A stretch of DNA of 43,288 nt. It comes from JBAXAM01 sp964213355. Lineage in GTDB: Bacteria > Pseudomonadota > Gammaproteobacteria > UBA9339. Below, in pieces: positions 1 through 9,006 of the stretch (its first letter is position 1; each line of letters begins with the position of its first letter). The translations under genes and the position numbers were made by a program. A model generated the notes under the pieces. It was not told the DNA's origin and did no database searches. It was given only the letters and a program-made list of their open reading frames with translations. The stretch spans positions 1-43,288 of the forward strand of contig CAXOVY010000033.1 of the NCBI GenBank assembly GCA_964213355.1. Direction: 5' to 3'.

Positions 1-334
1 ATTAGCATGAATGAATGAAGCTAGTAAGAGAGAAATTTAGGTTATATTTTTATATAGAATTTTATTTCGCTCTTTGAGCTTGAATATTTTGTGTTAGTTA
101 CCCAGCCATGCGACCCGCAAAAAACGTGGGTCTTAGGCTGGGCTAAAAGATATTCACGTCTTCGACGCGTGGATTTATTATTTAAATATTAAAGATGTGG
201 ATCTACCGGAATTGAATTGATTTTTTAGTTTATTTCGGAAACACCTGGGGAGTTACTATTTTTCTAAGAATTTTTAATGTTATTAAGACATGGATTTTAT
301 AATTTAGTATAATACTGTATGCTGTATGAATGTT
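1..334. other. Non-coding left end
   Basis: No convincing gene on either strand. The stretch is AT-rich and holds one strong imperfect hairpin (listed separately). A TATAAT-like string lies near 297-315, but no matching -35 box was found, so no promoter is claimed. Confidence 0.5.
101..142. repeat. Two-step hairpin
   Basis: CCCAGCC (101-107) pairs perfectly with GGCTGGG (136-142). Inside it GACCC (112-116) pairs with GGGTC (128-132), leaving a small internal loop and an 11-nt apical loop. There is no T-run on either side, so it is not a standard intrinsic terminator. It could be a palindromic repeat unit or an RNA structure. No second copy was found in this window. Confidence 0.55.
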
Positions 335-578
335 CTAAAGGAGTAGGATATTTATAGCTTGGTATAGTCTGTTAACGAAGACTGATAAAAGAGGTTCCGA
401 AGGAAACGTAATATCTATAGCCCAAAGGTGACCGAACCACAAAGTGGTGGCAGGAACCCTGGGTAAGATGCCCCCGAGATTTTTAGCTTCGAAAGAGCGT
501 GATAATAAGTTTATGAAATTGGCAACCATACTTGTGGGTAATGTAAAGCCTGTGGCTACAGATTCAAGACATTGAGCC
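335..578 (+). other. Possible group II intron 5' (domain I) remnant
   Basis: The stretch contains conserved-looking structured-RNA strings: AGCCCAAAGGTGACCGAACC, then CCACAAAGTGGTGG as a tight hairpin, then GGAACCCTGGGTAAGATG and CGAAAGAGCGTGATAA. These resemble the domain I region of bacterial group II introns, by recall and not by alignment. No reverse transcriptase and no domain V/VI are present, so it would be a fragment. It abuts the start of sbcB directly. The opposite-strand 83-codon ORF over the same bases is probably a shadow of this RNA-like sequence. Confidence 0.35.
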
Positions 579-580
579 TT

Positions 581-1984
581 ATGCAAAAAACATATTTGTT
601 CTATGACATCGAAACTTCAGGGTTAAACAAGTGCTTTGATCAAGTGCTGCAATTTGCGGCAATTCGGACTGATTTAGAATTAAACGAACTTGAACGCCAT
701 GAAATTTTAATAAAATTAAATCCTGATACTGTTCCTTCTCCCCAGGCAATTCTGGTACATCAGTTGACGTTTGAACAGCTCAAAATGGGAATGTGTGAAT
801 ATGAGGCCATGCGTGAGATTCACCAATTATTTAACACCCCAGGAACCATTACTGTTGGTTATAATACTTTAGGTTTTGATGATGAGTTTTTGCGGTTTTC
901 ATTTTATCGCAATTTGCTTACTCCATACACGCACCAATATGCCAATAATTGTAGTCGTATGGATTTATATCCAATTACTGCGATGTATTATTTGTTCAAA
1001 CCCAGTGGTATTACCTGGCCAAAAATTGCGGAGAAAACCACTTTAAAGCTCGAGCATTTGAGTTTGCACAATAAATTAGCAAATGGTAAAGCGCATGATG
1101 CCATGACTGATGTTGAAGCTACACTTGCACTGGCCAGATTGCTACGAAAAGCACGAGAAATGTGGGATTACTTGTGCGGTTATTTCGATAAAAAAATTGA
1201 TTTGGAGCGTTTGGCGAAACTAACATTTGTTTTTGGTGAGTATCGCCAGGCTCTACTGGTTGATGGTAGTTTTGGCGTGGAAAAATTTTATCAATGTCCC
1301 GTTCTTGGTTTAGGGATGCATAACCATTATAAAAACCAGAGCTTGTGGCTTCCGTTAGATTCGCCAAGTTTGGTTGAAACTGCTTTAGATAGTATTCCCA
1401 AAACAACCTTTATTTATCGTAAGAGATTTGCTGAGCAGCCTTTATTATTGCCATTGTCCAAACGTTTTGATAAATATTTATCCGATAATCGTCGCGAGTT
1501 AATAGCTAGCAATGTAGATTGGTTGCAAAGAAACCCGCAGATTTTGAGTGAGATTGTTCGTTACCACAAAGAGTATAAATACCCCGAAGTTCCGAATCTT
1601 GATGTCGATGCGGCGCTTTATCAAAATGGGTTTCTTAAAGATACAGAGTTGCAGCTCTGTAATTGTTTTCATTTAGCTAGCTTGCCGGAAAAAGTCGAAT
1701 TGATTAAGCGTTTTACTAATCCAAGTTTGCGTAACCAAGCAATAAGAGTTTTAGGAAGAAATTATCCTGAGGTTTTATCCGATAATTATCACCAGGAGTT
1801 TATTAATTATTTGAACAAAATTAAGTCTGGAGGAGTTATTATAGATTATCGCAGCTCAGTACATGCCTCGCCTGAAGTGGTTTTGGCAGAAATTAAACAA
1901 CTACAAGATATGGGAAATTTAAGCACATTACAATTTAATTTACTTGAAGGATTATCCAAAAACCTGTCTTTTGAAAATTTTTAG
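581..1984 (+). CDS. sbcB: Exodeoxyribonuclease I
   Basis: A 467-residue protein matching exonuclease I, which degrades single-stranded DNA 3' to 5' in recombination and mismatch repair. The N-terminal DEDDh exonuclease fold shows FYDIETSG (first Asp and Glu), then GYNTLGFDDEFLRFSFYRN, and HDAMTDVEAT carrying the catalytic His and last Asp. The rest fits the ExoI SH3-like and helical C-terminal parts, including NPQILSEIVRYH and the NVDAQLYxGF-like string LDVDAALYQNGF. Length is close to the E. coli enzyme. The ATG at 581 is chosen because the fold begins at once; a TTG nine bases upstream is also in frame. No good ribosome-binding site is visible, and the upstream sequence looks like an intron remnant. 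Confidence 0.9.
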   Translation: MQKTYLFYDIETSGLNKCFDQVLQFAAIRTDLELNELERHEILIKLNPDTVPSPQAILVHQLTFEQLKMGMCEYEAMREIHQLFNTPGTITVGYNTLGFDDEFLRFSFYRNLLTPYTHQYANNCSRMDLYPITAMYYLFKPSGITWPKIAEKTTLKLEHLSLHNKLANGKAHDAMTDVEATLALARLLRKAREMWDYLCGYFDKKIDLERLAKLTFVFGEYRQALLVDGSFGVEKFYQCPVLGLGMHNHYKNQSLWLPLDSPSLVETALDSIPKTTFIYRKRFAEQPLLLPLSKRFDKYLSDNRRELIASNVDWLQRNPQILSEIVRYHKEYKYPEVPNLDVDAALYQNGFLKDTELQLCNCFHLASLPEKVELIKRFTNPSLRNQAIRVLGRNYPEVLSDNYHQEFINYLNKIKSGGVIIDYRSSVHASPEVVLAEIKQLQDMGNLSTLQFNLLEGLSKNLSFENF

Positions 1985-2021
1985 AAAATAGGACCGTTGT
2001 ATCCGAATTTTAAAGTTTTCC

Positions 2022-2045
2022 GATAGCCGCAGGCTTTGGCCTGCG
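2022..2045. repeat. REP-like palindrome (GATAGCCGCAGGC type)
   Basis: GATAGC followed by CGCAGGC-TTTG-GCCTGCG, a perfect 7-bp stem with a 4-nt loop. It lies in the 310-bp gap between sbcB and mreB, and the same module recurs near 3373 and 38585. Nothing else was recognised in the gap apart from AT-rich sequence that must hold the mreB promoter. Confidence 0.7.
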
Positions 2046-2294
2046 TTTGCAGGATGTATTAGAAAACACAGTATATACAAAGCCTTTGCTCACGATTAAA
2101 TAATGTAAGCTATAGAGCATACAAATCTGGAATAATCGGTTTTTAGCAAATATTTGGCTTCAATTAATTGATTTAAAATAAAATTTTTTATATAGAGTTT
2201 ATGTTTGCTATTTTATGTAAATAACTATTTAAAGTTTGAAAAAATTCAGCTACATTGAGCAGATATTTTAATCAGATACTCTAGCGAGATAACT

Positions 2295-3341
2295 ATGTTT
2301 AAAAAAATTCGTGGACTATTTTCAACCGATATGTCAATTGACTTGGGTACAGCAAATACACTTGTTTATATGCGTAACAAAGGAATTGTATTAAATGAGC
2401 CTTCAGTTGTGGCGGTGCGCCATGAGGCTGGAGGGCAGAGCCATGTGGTAGCAGTTGGCTTGGAAGCAAAAAGAATGCTTGGTCGTACCCCGGGAAATAT
2501 TTCAGCAATTCGTCCATTAAAAGATGGAGTAATTTCTGATTTTTATGTGGCTGAAAAAATGCTGCAATGTTTTATTCATAGAGTTCACGAGCCAAAATAT
2601 TTTTTACGTCCTAGCCCGCGAGTTTTAGTTGGTGTTCCCTGTGGTTCAACTCAAGTGGAGCGACGCGCGATTAAAGAATCGGCTTTGGGTGCTGGTGCGC
2701 GCAAAGTTTATTTAATTGAAGAACCAATGGCTGCTGCAATTGGTGCTGGTTTGCCAGTTGACAAGGCCAGTGGGAGTATGGTGGTTGATGTTGGTGGTGG
2801 AACTTCAGAAGTAGCAATTATTTCTTTGAGCGGCATTGTATATTCAGAATCAGTACGAATTGGCGGTGATCGTTTTGATGAAGCGATTGTTGCTTATATC
2901 AGACGCAATTATGGAAGCGTGATTGGTGAGAGTACCGCAGAACGTATTAAACAAGAAATTGGTACCGCTTTTCCCGGGAATATAGTGCGCGAAATGGAAG
3001 TGCGTGGTCGCAATATTGCTGAAGGAGTGCCTCGTAGCTTTACACTAAACAGCAATGAAATTTTAGAAGCACTGCAAGAACCGTTAGCAGGTGTTATTGG
3101 TGCTGTGCGTGCGGCGTTAGAGCAAGCTCCGCCAGAGCTTGCATCGGATATTGCTGAGCGTGGAATAGTATTAACTGGCGGTGGTGCGTTACTTACCGAT
3201 TTAGATCGCTTGTTGATGGAAGAAACTGGCTTGCCAGTCATTATTGCGAATGATCCATTAACTTGCGTGGCACGTGGTGGTGGCAAAGCACTTGAGATGC
3301 TTGATGCTGGAGGTGACATGGATTTTCTGGGCTACGAATAA
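2295..3341 (+). CDS. mreB: Rod shape-determining actin MreB
   Basis: A 348-residue bacterial actin that forms membrane-bound filaments steering lateral-wall synthesis (elongasome with MreC, MreD, RodA and PBP2). The sequence begins with the amphipathic membrane-binding helix MFKKIRGLFS, then phosphate 1 loop SIDLGTANTLVY, the phosphate 2 loop VVDVGGGTSEVA and the adenosine motif GIVLTGGGALL. The length is usual for proteobacterial MreB. It is the first gene of mreBCD. The start is an ATG shortly after GCGAGAT. Confidence 0.97.
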   Translation: MFKKIRGLFSTDMSIDLGTANTLVYMRNKGIVLNEPSVVAVRHEAGGQSHVVAVGLEAKRMLGRTPGNISAIRPLKDGVISDFYVAEKMLQCFIHRVHEPKYFLRPSPRVLVGVPCGSTQVERRAIKESALGAGARKVYLIEEPMAAAIGAGLPVDKASGSMVVDVGGGTSEVAIISLSGIVYSESVRIGGDRFDEAIVAYIRRNYGSVIGESTAERIKQEIGTAFPGNIVREMEVRGRNIAEGVPRSFTLNSNEILEALQEPLAGVIGAVRAALEQAPPELASDIAERGIVLTGGGALLTDLDRLLMEETGLPVIIANDPLTCVARGGGKALEMLDAGGDMDFLGYE

Positions 3342-3372
3342 ACTGCAAGCTTGGGTGTGTAGATGCAGGTTT

Positions 3373-3396
3373 GGTAGCCGCAAGCTTTAGCTTGCG
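3373..3396. repeat. REP-like palindrome upstream of mreC
   Basis: GGTAGC then CGCAAGC-TTTA-GCTTGCG, a perfect 7-bp stem in the 80-bp mreB-mreC gap. It is a sequence variant of the palindromes at 2022 and 38585 in which both stem arms changed together (GG to AA, CC to TT). That is compensatory change, so the structure seems to be what is kept. Confidence 0.65.
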
Positions 3397-3409
3397 TATA
3401 ACTTATTAT

Positions 3410-3416
3410 AGAGAGG
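3410..3416 (+). promoter_or_regulatory. Ribosome-binding site that points to an ATC start for mreC
   Basis: AGAGAGG followed by five T residues and then ATC at 3422. The spacing is right for initiation at ATC. No ATG, GTG or TTG is available at this place. The only in-frame TTG codons (3371, 3392) fall inside the REP palindrome. Confidence 0.45.
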
Positions 3417-3421
3417 TTTTT

Positions 3422-4273
3422 ATCAGAAGAATTTTTGCTAAGAGGCCATTCCAAGGAGCTCGAGTTTTTATTTTAGTAGTGCTGTCTTTGGTTTTGTTTT
3501 TTTGTGATCGTAATTTGACTTGTTTTACCGTGTTACGTACCAATTTTTTACCATTTATCACCGCGCCACTTTCGCGTGTGATTAATTGGCCAATCGATTT
3601 AGTTCAAACATTTTCGGGGAATTTAGCAAGTAAACAGCTTTTGCTTAAAGAGAATGCTGGTTTACGTTTAGAATTGCTATTAACTAATGCCAAGTTGCAG
3701 CGGCTTGGCTTTTTAGAGCAAGAAAATTTTCAATTGCGTACTTTGTTAAACTCAAGCCAGCAACTCAAAACTAAATTTTTGGTAGCACAATTATTAGTAT
3801 TTGCTGCTGGTGGTTTAGATCAACAAATTACTATTGATAAAGGTAAAATGGATGGTTTATATGTTGGACAGCCAGTGGTAGATGCATATGGATTATTTGG
3901 ACAAGTTATTTCAATTGGGTCAAAAGTTAGTAAAATTCTCCGCATAACAGATGCGAAAAGTGCAGTGCCAGTGATGATTGTTAGAAATGGGATCCAAGTA
4001 ATTGCAATTGGTACTGGACGCGGCGATAGTTTGGAGTTGATAAATGCTCCAGAAACAATCGATATAAAAGAAGGGGATTTTTTGGTTACTTCGGGAATGG
4101 GGCAGCGGTTTCCTGCGGGATATGCAGTTGGTAGTGTAAAAATGATTAAACATATTTTGGGTGAGAGGTTTATAAAGGTTTTGATTACGCCAAGTGCTCG
4201 GGTAAATAGTAGCCAAAATGTGCTTTTGCTTTGGACTGGCCTTGCGGTACCGCTAAAACACGACAAAAAATAG
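3422..4273 (+). CDS. mreC: Rod shape-determining protein MreC
   Basis: An inner-membrane protein that links MreB to the periplasmic wall synthases. From the probable start the sequence runs RRIFAKRPFQGARVF, one transmembrane helix (FILVVLSLVLFF), a coiled-coil stretch around LLKENAGLRLELLLTNAKLQ, then the periplasmic beta domain with VIDKG-like TIDKGKMDGLYVGQPVVD and the late block FLVTSGMGQRFPAGYAVGSV. About 284 residues, without the long Pro-rich tail of E. coli MreC. The start is unusual: homology and a good ribosome-binding site put it at ATC 3422 (or ATT 3431), while the nearest standard codon upstream would make the REP palindrome coding. Confidence 0.9.
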   Translation: MRRIFAKRPFQGARVFILVVLSLVLFFCDRNLTCFTVLRTNFLPFITAPLSRVINWPIDLVQTFSGNLASKQLLLKENAGLRLELLLTNAKLQRLGFLEQENFQLRTLLNSSQQLKTKFLVAQLLVFAAGGLDQQITIDKGKMDGLYVGQPVVDAYGLFGQVISIGSKVSKILRITDAKSAVPVMIVRNGIQVIAIGTGRGDSLELINAPETIDIKEGDFLVTSGMGQRFPAGYAVGSVKMIKHILGERFIKVLITPSARVNSSQNVLLLWTGLAVPLKHDKK

Positions 4274-4288
4274 TATTTTTATCCTGCT

Positions 4289-4789
4289 ATGATGAGTTTT
4301 TCGAAAGAAATAAAGATTTGGCTCTTAATTTTAGCTAGCTTTCTGGCGGCTTTGGCGCTTATGCTTTTACGTTTGCCGAATTGGGTTGAATGGATATATC
4401 CAGAGTGGTTAGTGGTGGTGGTGTTATACTGGGTTTTTGCTATGCCATATCGCGTGAATGTTGGTGTTGCTTGGCTGGTCGGTTTTTTGCTTGATATCCT
4501 GTATAATATCCCTGTTGGTGAAAATGCCTTAGCATTGGTAGTGGCCGCTTATTTCACGGCAACATTTAGCAGGAAAATTAGCCTGCTGGATTTTTGGAAA
4601 AAAGCTGCGGTAATTTTTGGTTTAATTGTATGGTGCCAATTATTACCATTGTTGCTATCGGCTTGTTTAAGTAAGCATATTAGTTTTTGGCCAATTTTCA
4701 GTCGAGCTGTTATGAGTACTTTAGTGTGGCTGATTATAGCATTGTTGTTTAATTATAAGCGCAGATCGTATTTTGAAAGCTATTATTAA
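4289..4789 (+). CDS. mreD: Rod shape-determining protein MreD
   Basis: A 166-residue, very hydrophobic protein with about five or six predicted membrane helices (for example IWLLILASFLAALALMLL and YRVNVGVAWLVGFLLDILYN). Position directly after mreC, size and the WLVGFLLDILYNIPVGENAL pattern fit MreD, the membrane partner of MreC. The gene starts 15 bp after mreC and its end overlaps the next gene by 17 bp, so the operon continues. Two adjacent ATG codons (4289, 4292) are possible starts. Confidence 0.88.
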   Translation: MMSFSKEIKIWLLILASFLAALALMLLRLPNWVEWIYPEWLVVVVLYWVFAMPYRVNVGVAWLVGFLLDILYNIPVGENALALVVAAYFTATFSRKISLLDFWKKAAVIFGLIVWCQLLPLLLSACLSKHISFWPIFSRAVMSTLVWLIIALLFNYKRRSYFESYY

Positions 4790-7700
4790 CAAAGTTCTTC
4801 ATGGCCTCGGTTTAGGCATCATAGGTATAATGCTGGTGTTGGTGTTAATCTTGATTTTACTGTATTTTGCGGATCACTATATTGAAACCCATCATCAAAG
4901 GCTTGAAAAATTCGCAAGTGTTTTGATTAAGCAGCCTGTTAGCGTGCGCAAGATTATTGTAAGAAATAAGGGGTTAGAACCAGTCTTAAAATTTTATGAT
5001 GTTGCTGTTTTTAATGAAGCAAAAACTAAAGTATTACTGCAGGCGCAAGAATTACAAATAGGCATCGATTTAATTGGTAGTTTGTTTGGATGGAATATAA
5101 AACCTGGGTTGCTAGTGGTGCGGGGTGCTAATTTTTCTATTTCCCAAGACAAAAACGGTGAGTTACTTGTTTCTGGTATCAAAGGGACATCGGGTGGTTC
5201 TGCTAGTGATACCAATTTTGCATTCGCTGAAATATTGAAATGGTTGTTTGAGCAGAGCAAGATTGATTTAAGTGATGTCGTATTAACATGGAGTGTAGCA
5301 GATGGTGAGATATTAAAATTTAGCAATTTGCAATTAAAGCTATATAACGGTGTGTTGCAACACGAATTAAAGATTAATGGTAGATTTGCGCAGAAGTATC
5401 TGCCAGCCAAGTTTGAAGCCGATCTGAAGTTGCGTGGTGAAATTTTAAAGCAAGCAATTTCCTCTTTAACTGGAGATATAGTTATTGAAAATTGTTTATT
5501 TAAGTCGCCAGAGCAATTTTCCGGTGGCGGTTTTTTTGTTCCGCCAGTAGTTGGCGATATCAATCTGTTACTTAAACATCCTAAAGTTATTGCAAAATTT
5601 TTTCGTACGCCATTAACGGTTGAGAGTATAGAGGGCAAAATCATCTGGCAAAATACTAAGGATAATCTAGATGTGCGTATTGATAAATTTAAATACCAAG
5701 ATGCTTGGCTAGCACTGCGTGGAGATTTGCAATTTTTATTTCCACCAATAACACCAGACCAAAATGCGAAGCGTATGGCGCCTGTGGTTGATATACAGCT
5801 TGAATTTAGGCTAAGCAATCTTGCCCGAGCCAAATTATATTATCCAGTAACCGAGCTACCACCCGATGCTACGGTTTGGCTAGATAAAGCTTTTATCAGC
5901 AGTAAGCCAATGATGGGAAACATGATACTAAAAGGCCCCATTGATAAATTTCCATTTGATCATAACGAAGGTCGCTTTTTAGCCAACGCTAATATACGTG
6001 ATGTGCATTTGAATTATGACGATGCTTGGCCTCCAATCGAACACCTAAATGGTAAGCTACTTTTTGCCAATCGTTCCATGGTGATTTTGACGCAGGATGC
6101 TAAAATTATGCAATCACCTATTGGTTTAATAAAGGCAACTATCCCTGATCTTGATATACCGATTTTAAGTATTGAGAGCGTAATTAATTCTGATTCAAGT
6201 GCTGGTTTAAAGTTCGTAAATTTAAGTCCGCTAAAAGAAACTATTGCCAATAAGCTCCAAGCAATAAGTTTAACTGGTCCGATGCGGCTCGATTTAAAAA
6301 TGATTATTCCTTTGAGTTCATTATTGTCGCCCAAAGAGGCTAAAACTAAGGTTGATGGGTACATTGCTTTGCGTGCTAATTATTTACGACCTTATGAGTT
6401 AAACTTTGGCCTTAATAATATTCAAGGCGAATTGCATTTTACTGAAAATGATTTGACAGCGAATAAGCTTAGCGGGCAGTTATTTGATCGGCCAGTGGAA
6501 CTTACGGTTGATACATTAAGCGCCAAAGCTGACACCATTACCCGAGTGACTGTGACTGGAAGTGCTGCTATCACGGATATTGAAAAAGGTTTTTCGGTTA
6601 AGCTCAACCCTTATGTGGCCGGCGATTTTAAATATCGTGGTCTACTTGAGCTGCATGATTTATCACAGAGCAATGTTTTTAAATTGAACTCTGATCTGCA
6701 GGGAATAACAGTTGATTTGCCGGAACCATTTGCTAAAGCTGCTACGGGCAAGAGTAAATTTGGTTTGGCCTATTACTTCGGTGGTAATAAGCTGTCGCGA
6801 ATAATTGTTAATTATAATGATCAAATTAATGCTGTATTGGCTATTAAAAAAATCAATGTTAAACCATGGGTTGTGCTAATTGGTGAAATAAAATTTGGGA
6901 CTGCGCCAGCTGCTATCTTCGAAACTTCGGGGATAGTGATTTCCGGTTTCATAAAAAAGCTAGATTTGGCTGTGTGGCGTAGTTATTTATCTAAGATGGA
7001 AAATAATTTTACTGAAGTTGGCACTACCATTAGACAGATTGGTCTTAAAGTCGATGAATTGCGTGTTTTGGGTCAGGTGTTAAAAAAAGTGGCATTGCAG
7101 GCGAAACCTAGAAACAATGGTTGGGAAATTATGCTCTCTATGGCGACTATTCAGGGGAAGATATTTTTTCCCTTGGCTTCCGGAGTGCAAATACAAGGAG
7201 TCTTTCAAAAACTTTATCTTGATTCTGGCAAGGAGCAGCAGAATACCGCTGTGCTAAAGCCACAAGATTTGGCGCCATTACATTTTACCATTGATGATTT
7301 TCGTTATGATAATAAAAAATTTAATAGAGTGGAATTTGTAACTCAGCCGCAGCAGCCAAAAGGATTGGAGATTAGTAAAATAACTATTACTGATCCAAAG
7401 TTTAATTTAACTGCGAGCGGTAATTGGGTTTCCGCTGGTGATAAGCAGCAGACAACTTTACGTGGTAAAATTAGTAGTGTCGATATTGGTGGTTTATTGC
7501 AACAATTAAAGTTAACGGATGATTTAATTGGCGGCAAGGGCGAGGCAGATTTTTCTCTAAAATGGCCAAATACTCCTTATAATCCGTCCCTGAAGGAAGT
7601 TGAAGGAACTTTTGTTGTTCGTGCCAGCAATGGGCAAATTATCAATTTCAGCGGAAAAACAGAAGCGAAATTAGGCCTTAGTCGTGTACTCAATTTGTTT

Positions 7701-8090
7701 AGTTTACGGCATTTATCTTTAGATTTAAGTGATTTGACAAAGAAGGGATTCGGTTTTGATAAGTTAGAAAGTTATTTAGAAATAGCGCATGGGAATGCAT
7801 TTGCGAGGAAAATCAATCTTGATGGACCAATAGCTGGAGTTCAGGCCAAAGGTAAAATTGGTTTGGTCATGCAGGATTATGATATTAGGCTTAGTGTCAC
7901 GCCGCACATTACTTCGAGTGTTCCAGTGGTTGTTACTCTACTATCTGTCAGTAATCCAATTGGTCCGCTGATCGGTTTGGCAAGTTGGGTTGTTGCCGAT
8001 AAAATAATTGCTCCAGCGATAAAAAAGGCTACGACCTACACCTATCACATAACTGGCTCGTGGGATAATCCGACAATAAAGAAGATTTAG
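4773..8090 (+). CDS. yhdP: YhdP-like AsmA-family envelope protein
   Basis: A 1105-residue protein with one N-terminal membrane helix (GIIGIMLVLVLILILLYF, about residues 14-32) and a long beta-rich periplasmic body. Matches to the YhdP/TamB/AsmA bridge family include the central DUF3971-like part and the C-terminal AsmA_2 region (FSLKWPNTPYNPSLKEVEGT; then GLSRVLNLFSLRHLSLDLSD; then VTPHITSSVPVVVTLL). In E. coli YhdP helps move phospholipid to the outer membrane. Somewhat shorter than the E. coli protein. The TTG start overlaps mreD by 17 bp. The maf and rng genes often found between mreD and yhdP are absent, so the envelope operon here is mreBCD-yhdP. Confidence 0.88.
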   Translation: MKAIINKVLHGLGLGIIGIMLVLVLILILLYFADHYIETHHQRLEKFASVLIKQPVSVRKIIVRNKGLEPVLKFYDVAVFNEAKTKVLLQAQELQIGIDLIGSLFGWNIKPGLLVVRGANFSISQDKNGELLVSGIKGTSGGSASDTNFAFAEILKWLFEQSKIDLSDVVLTWSVADGEILKFSNLQLKLYNGVLQHELKINGRFAQKYLPAKFEADLKLRGEILKQAISSLTGDIVIENCLFKSPEQFSGGGFFVPPVVGDINLLLKHPKVIAKFFRTPLTVESIEGKIIWQNTKDNLDVRIDKFKYQDAWLALRGDLQFLFPPITPDQNAKRMAPVVDIQLEFRLSNLARAKLYYPVTELPPDATVWLDKAFISSKPMMGNMILKGPIDKFPFDHNEGRFLANANIRDVHLNYDDAWPPIEHLNGKLLFANRSMVILTQDAKIMQSPIGLIKATIPDLDIPILSIESVINSDSSAGLKFVNLSPLKETIANKLQAISLTGPMRLDLKMIIPLSSLLSPKEAKTKVDGYIALRANYLRPYELNFGLNNIQGELHFTENDLTANKLSGQLFDRPVELTVDTLSAKADTITRVTVTGSAAITDIEKGFSVKLNPYVAGDFKYRGLLELHDLSQSNVFKLNSDLQGITVDLPEPFAKAATGKSKFGLAYYFGGNKLSRIIVNYNDQINAVLAIKKINVKPWVVLIGEIKFGTAPAAIFETSGIVISGFIKKLDLAVWRSYLSKMENNFTEVGTTIRQIGLKVDELRVLGQVLKKVALQAKPRNNGWEIMLSMATIQGKIFFPLASGVQIQGVFQKLYLDSGKEQQNTAVLKPQDLAPLHFTIDDFRYDNKKFNRVEFVTQPQQPKGLEISKITITDPKFNLTASGNWVSAGDKQQTTLRGKISSVDIGGLLQQLKLTDDLIGGKGEADFSLKWPNTPYNPSLKEVEGTFVVRASNGQIINFSGKTEAKLGLSRVLNLFSLRHLSLDLSDLTKKGFGFDKLESYLEIAHGNAFARKINLDGPIAGVQAKGKIGLVMQDYDIRLSVTPHITSSVPVVVTLLSVSNPIGPLIGLASWVVADKIIAPAIKKATTYTYHITGSWDNPTIKKI

Positions 8091-8311
8091 CCCAAGTTTA
8101 AATTTTTTTCATTTGTTTATAACTACAAAGTTTTAAAGTTTTTTGGAAGCACATATTAGAGTATTTTGGTACGGCCAATATTTTATTAAAGCGACTGTGA
8201 GATAACATATGGAAATTATCGAGAAAAGATTCTGAGAAAGATGAGCTTATTCAACCAAACGTTATAGGCTCATCTAATCAGATAAAGAATTAAAAACCAT
8301 GAGAGGGACAA

Positions 8312-8584
8312 CTAAAAAAACATTTTATAAAATTGTGTAAAAATACTCTCATTAGCAGCATGTGGTGTTGTTCCTACCTCTTCTATTAACCATTTAGCTG
8401 CTTTCATTTTGCAAGTCGACTCAGAGCCAAGCGTATTTTTTAGCGCATCTTGGCACCCCTTTATATAGTATTCAACGTTATCCGCTTTTTGTTGTGCTAT
8501 TTCTGGATACGTTTCGTAAAAAGACTTTTCGCCACCACTAACATTACCAATTTTTTTCTGATTTAGTTCAATAAATTTATTCAT
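8312..8584 (-). CDS. Small secreted peptide with double-glycine leader (bacteriocin-like)
   Basis: A 90-residue product. The first 18 residues end in ELNQKKIGNVSGG, a textbook double-glycine leader of the type removed by C39-peptidase ABC exporters. The predicted mature part is about 72 residues, mixed charge, with two cysteines (in GCQDALKN and STCKMKAAK) that could form one disulphide. The ATG at 8584 is chosen over an in-frame TTG at 8602 because TTGGAGA at 8602-8596 is then its ribosome-binding site. It also gives a leader exactly as long as that of the divergent neighbour at 9007. No exporter or immunity gene was recognised nearby. Function (bacteriocin or signal peptide) is inference. 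Confidence 0.65.
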   Translation of the reverse strand: MNKFIELNQKKIGNVSGGEKSFYETYPEIAQQKADNVEYYIKGCQDALKNTLGSESTCKMKAAKWLIEEVGTTPHAANESIFTQFYKMFF

Positions 8585-9006
8585 AACAGTAAATTTCTCC
8601 AATTTTAGTTAATAAATGATTACTAGCCTGCAATTGCTCTAGTAATTTTCATAAAGAGGAATAATTATTCACCCTTTGCCGATAATTGTAGCGTCTTTCT
8701 CAGAAACAACATTAAGCGAAGCTTAAATTGATATATGTTATATTGACTTTTTTATAAATAGATTTCTCGAATGATTTATAGTGAGAATGCATACAGTGCC
8801 TAAATTTTGAGCTATGCAACAAAGATATGGCAAATAATCAAAACTAATTCTTGCTGGGAAAAATAAAAAATGACCAGTGGATCCAATATAAGGAAACATT
8901 AATAAACACATAAGATTTTCTTAATATAAATATTCTATAGTAGTTATTATCACTCTGTGAACTTATGTGTAATAACCTCGATTCCTAACTTTATTGGAGA
9001 ATAAAT
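8585..9006. other. AT-rich divergent intergenic region
   Basis: About 420 bp between the two divergent double-glycine peptide genes. It must hold both promoters. A TTGACT box lies near 8743, but no well-spaced -10 box could be matched to it. GGAGA at 8996-9000 is the ribosome-binding site of the rightward gene. No ORF, RNA gene or clear repeat was recognised. Confidence 0.4.

Noticed and set aside
335..578. tmRNA, SRP RNA, RNase P or 6S RNA
   Set aside because: No tag peptide frame, no tRNA-like ends, and none of the conserved core strings of those RNAs could be found.
335..586. 83-codon minus-strand ORF
   Set aside because: It lies wholly over the structured, intron-like sequence, starts inside the sbcB start region, has no recognisable domain, and its open frame is better explained by the RNA-like sequence.
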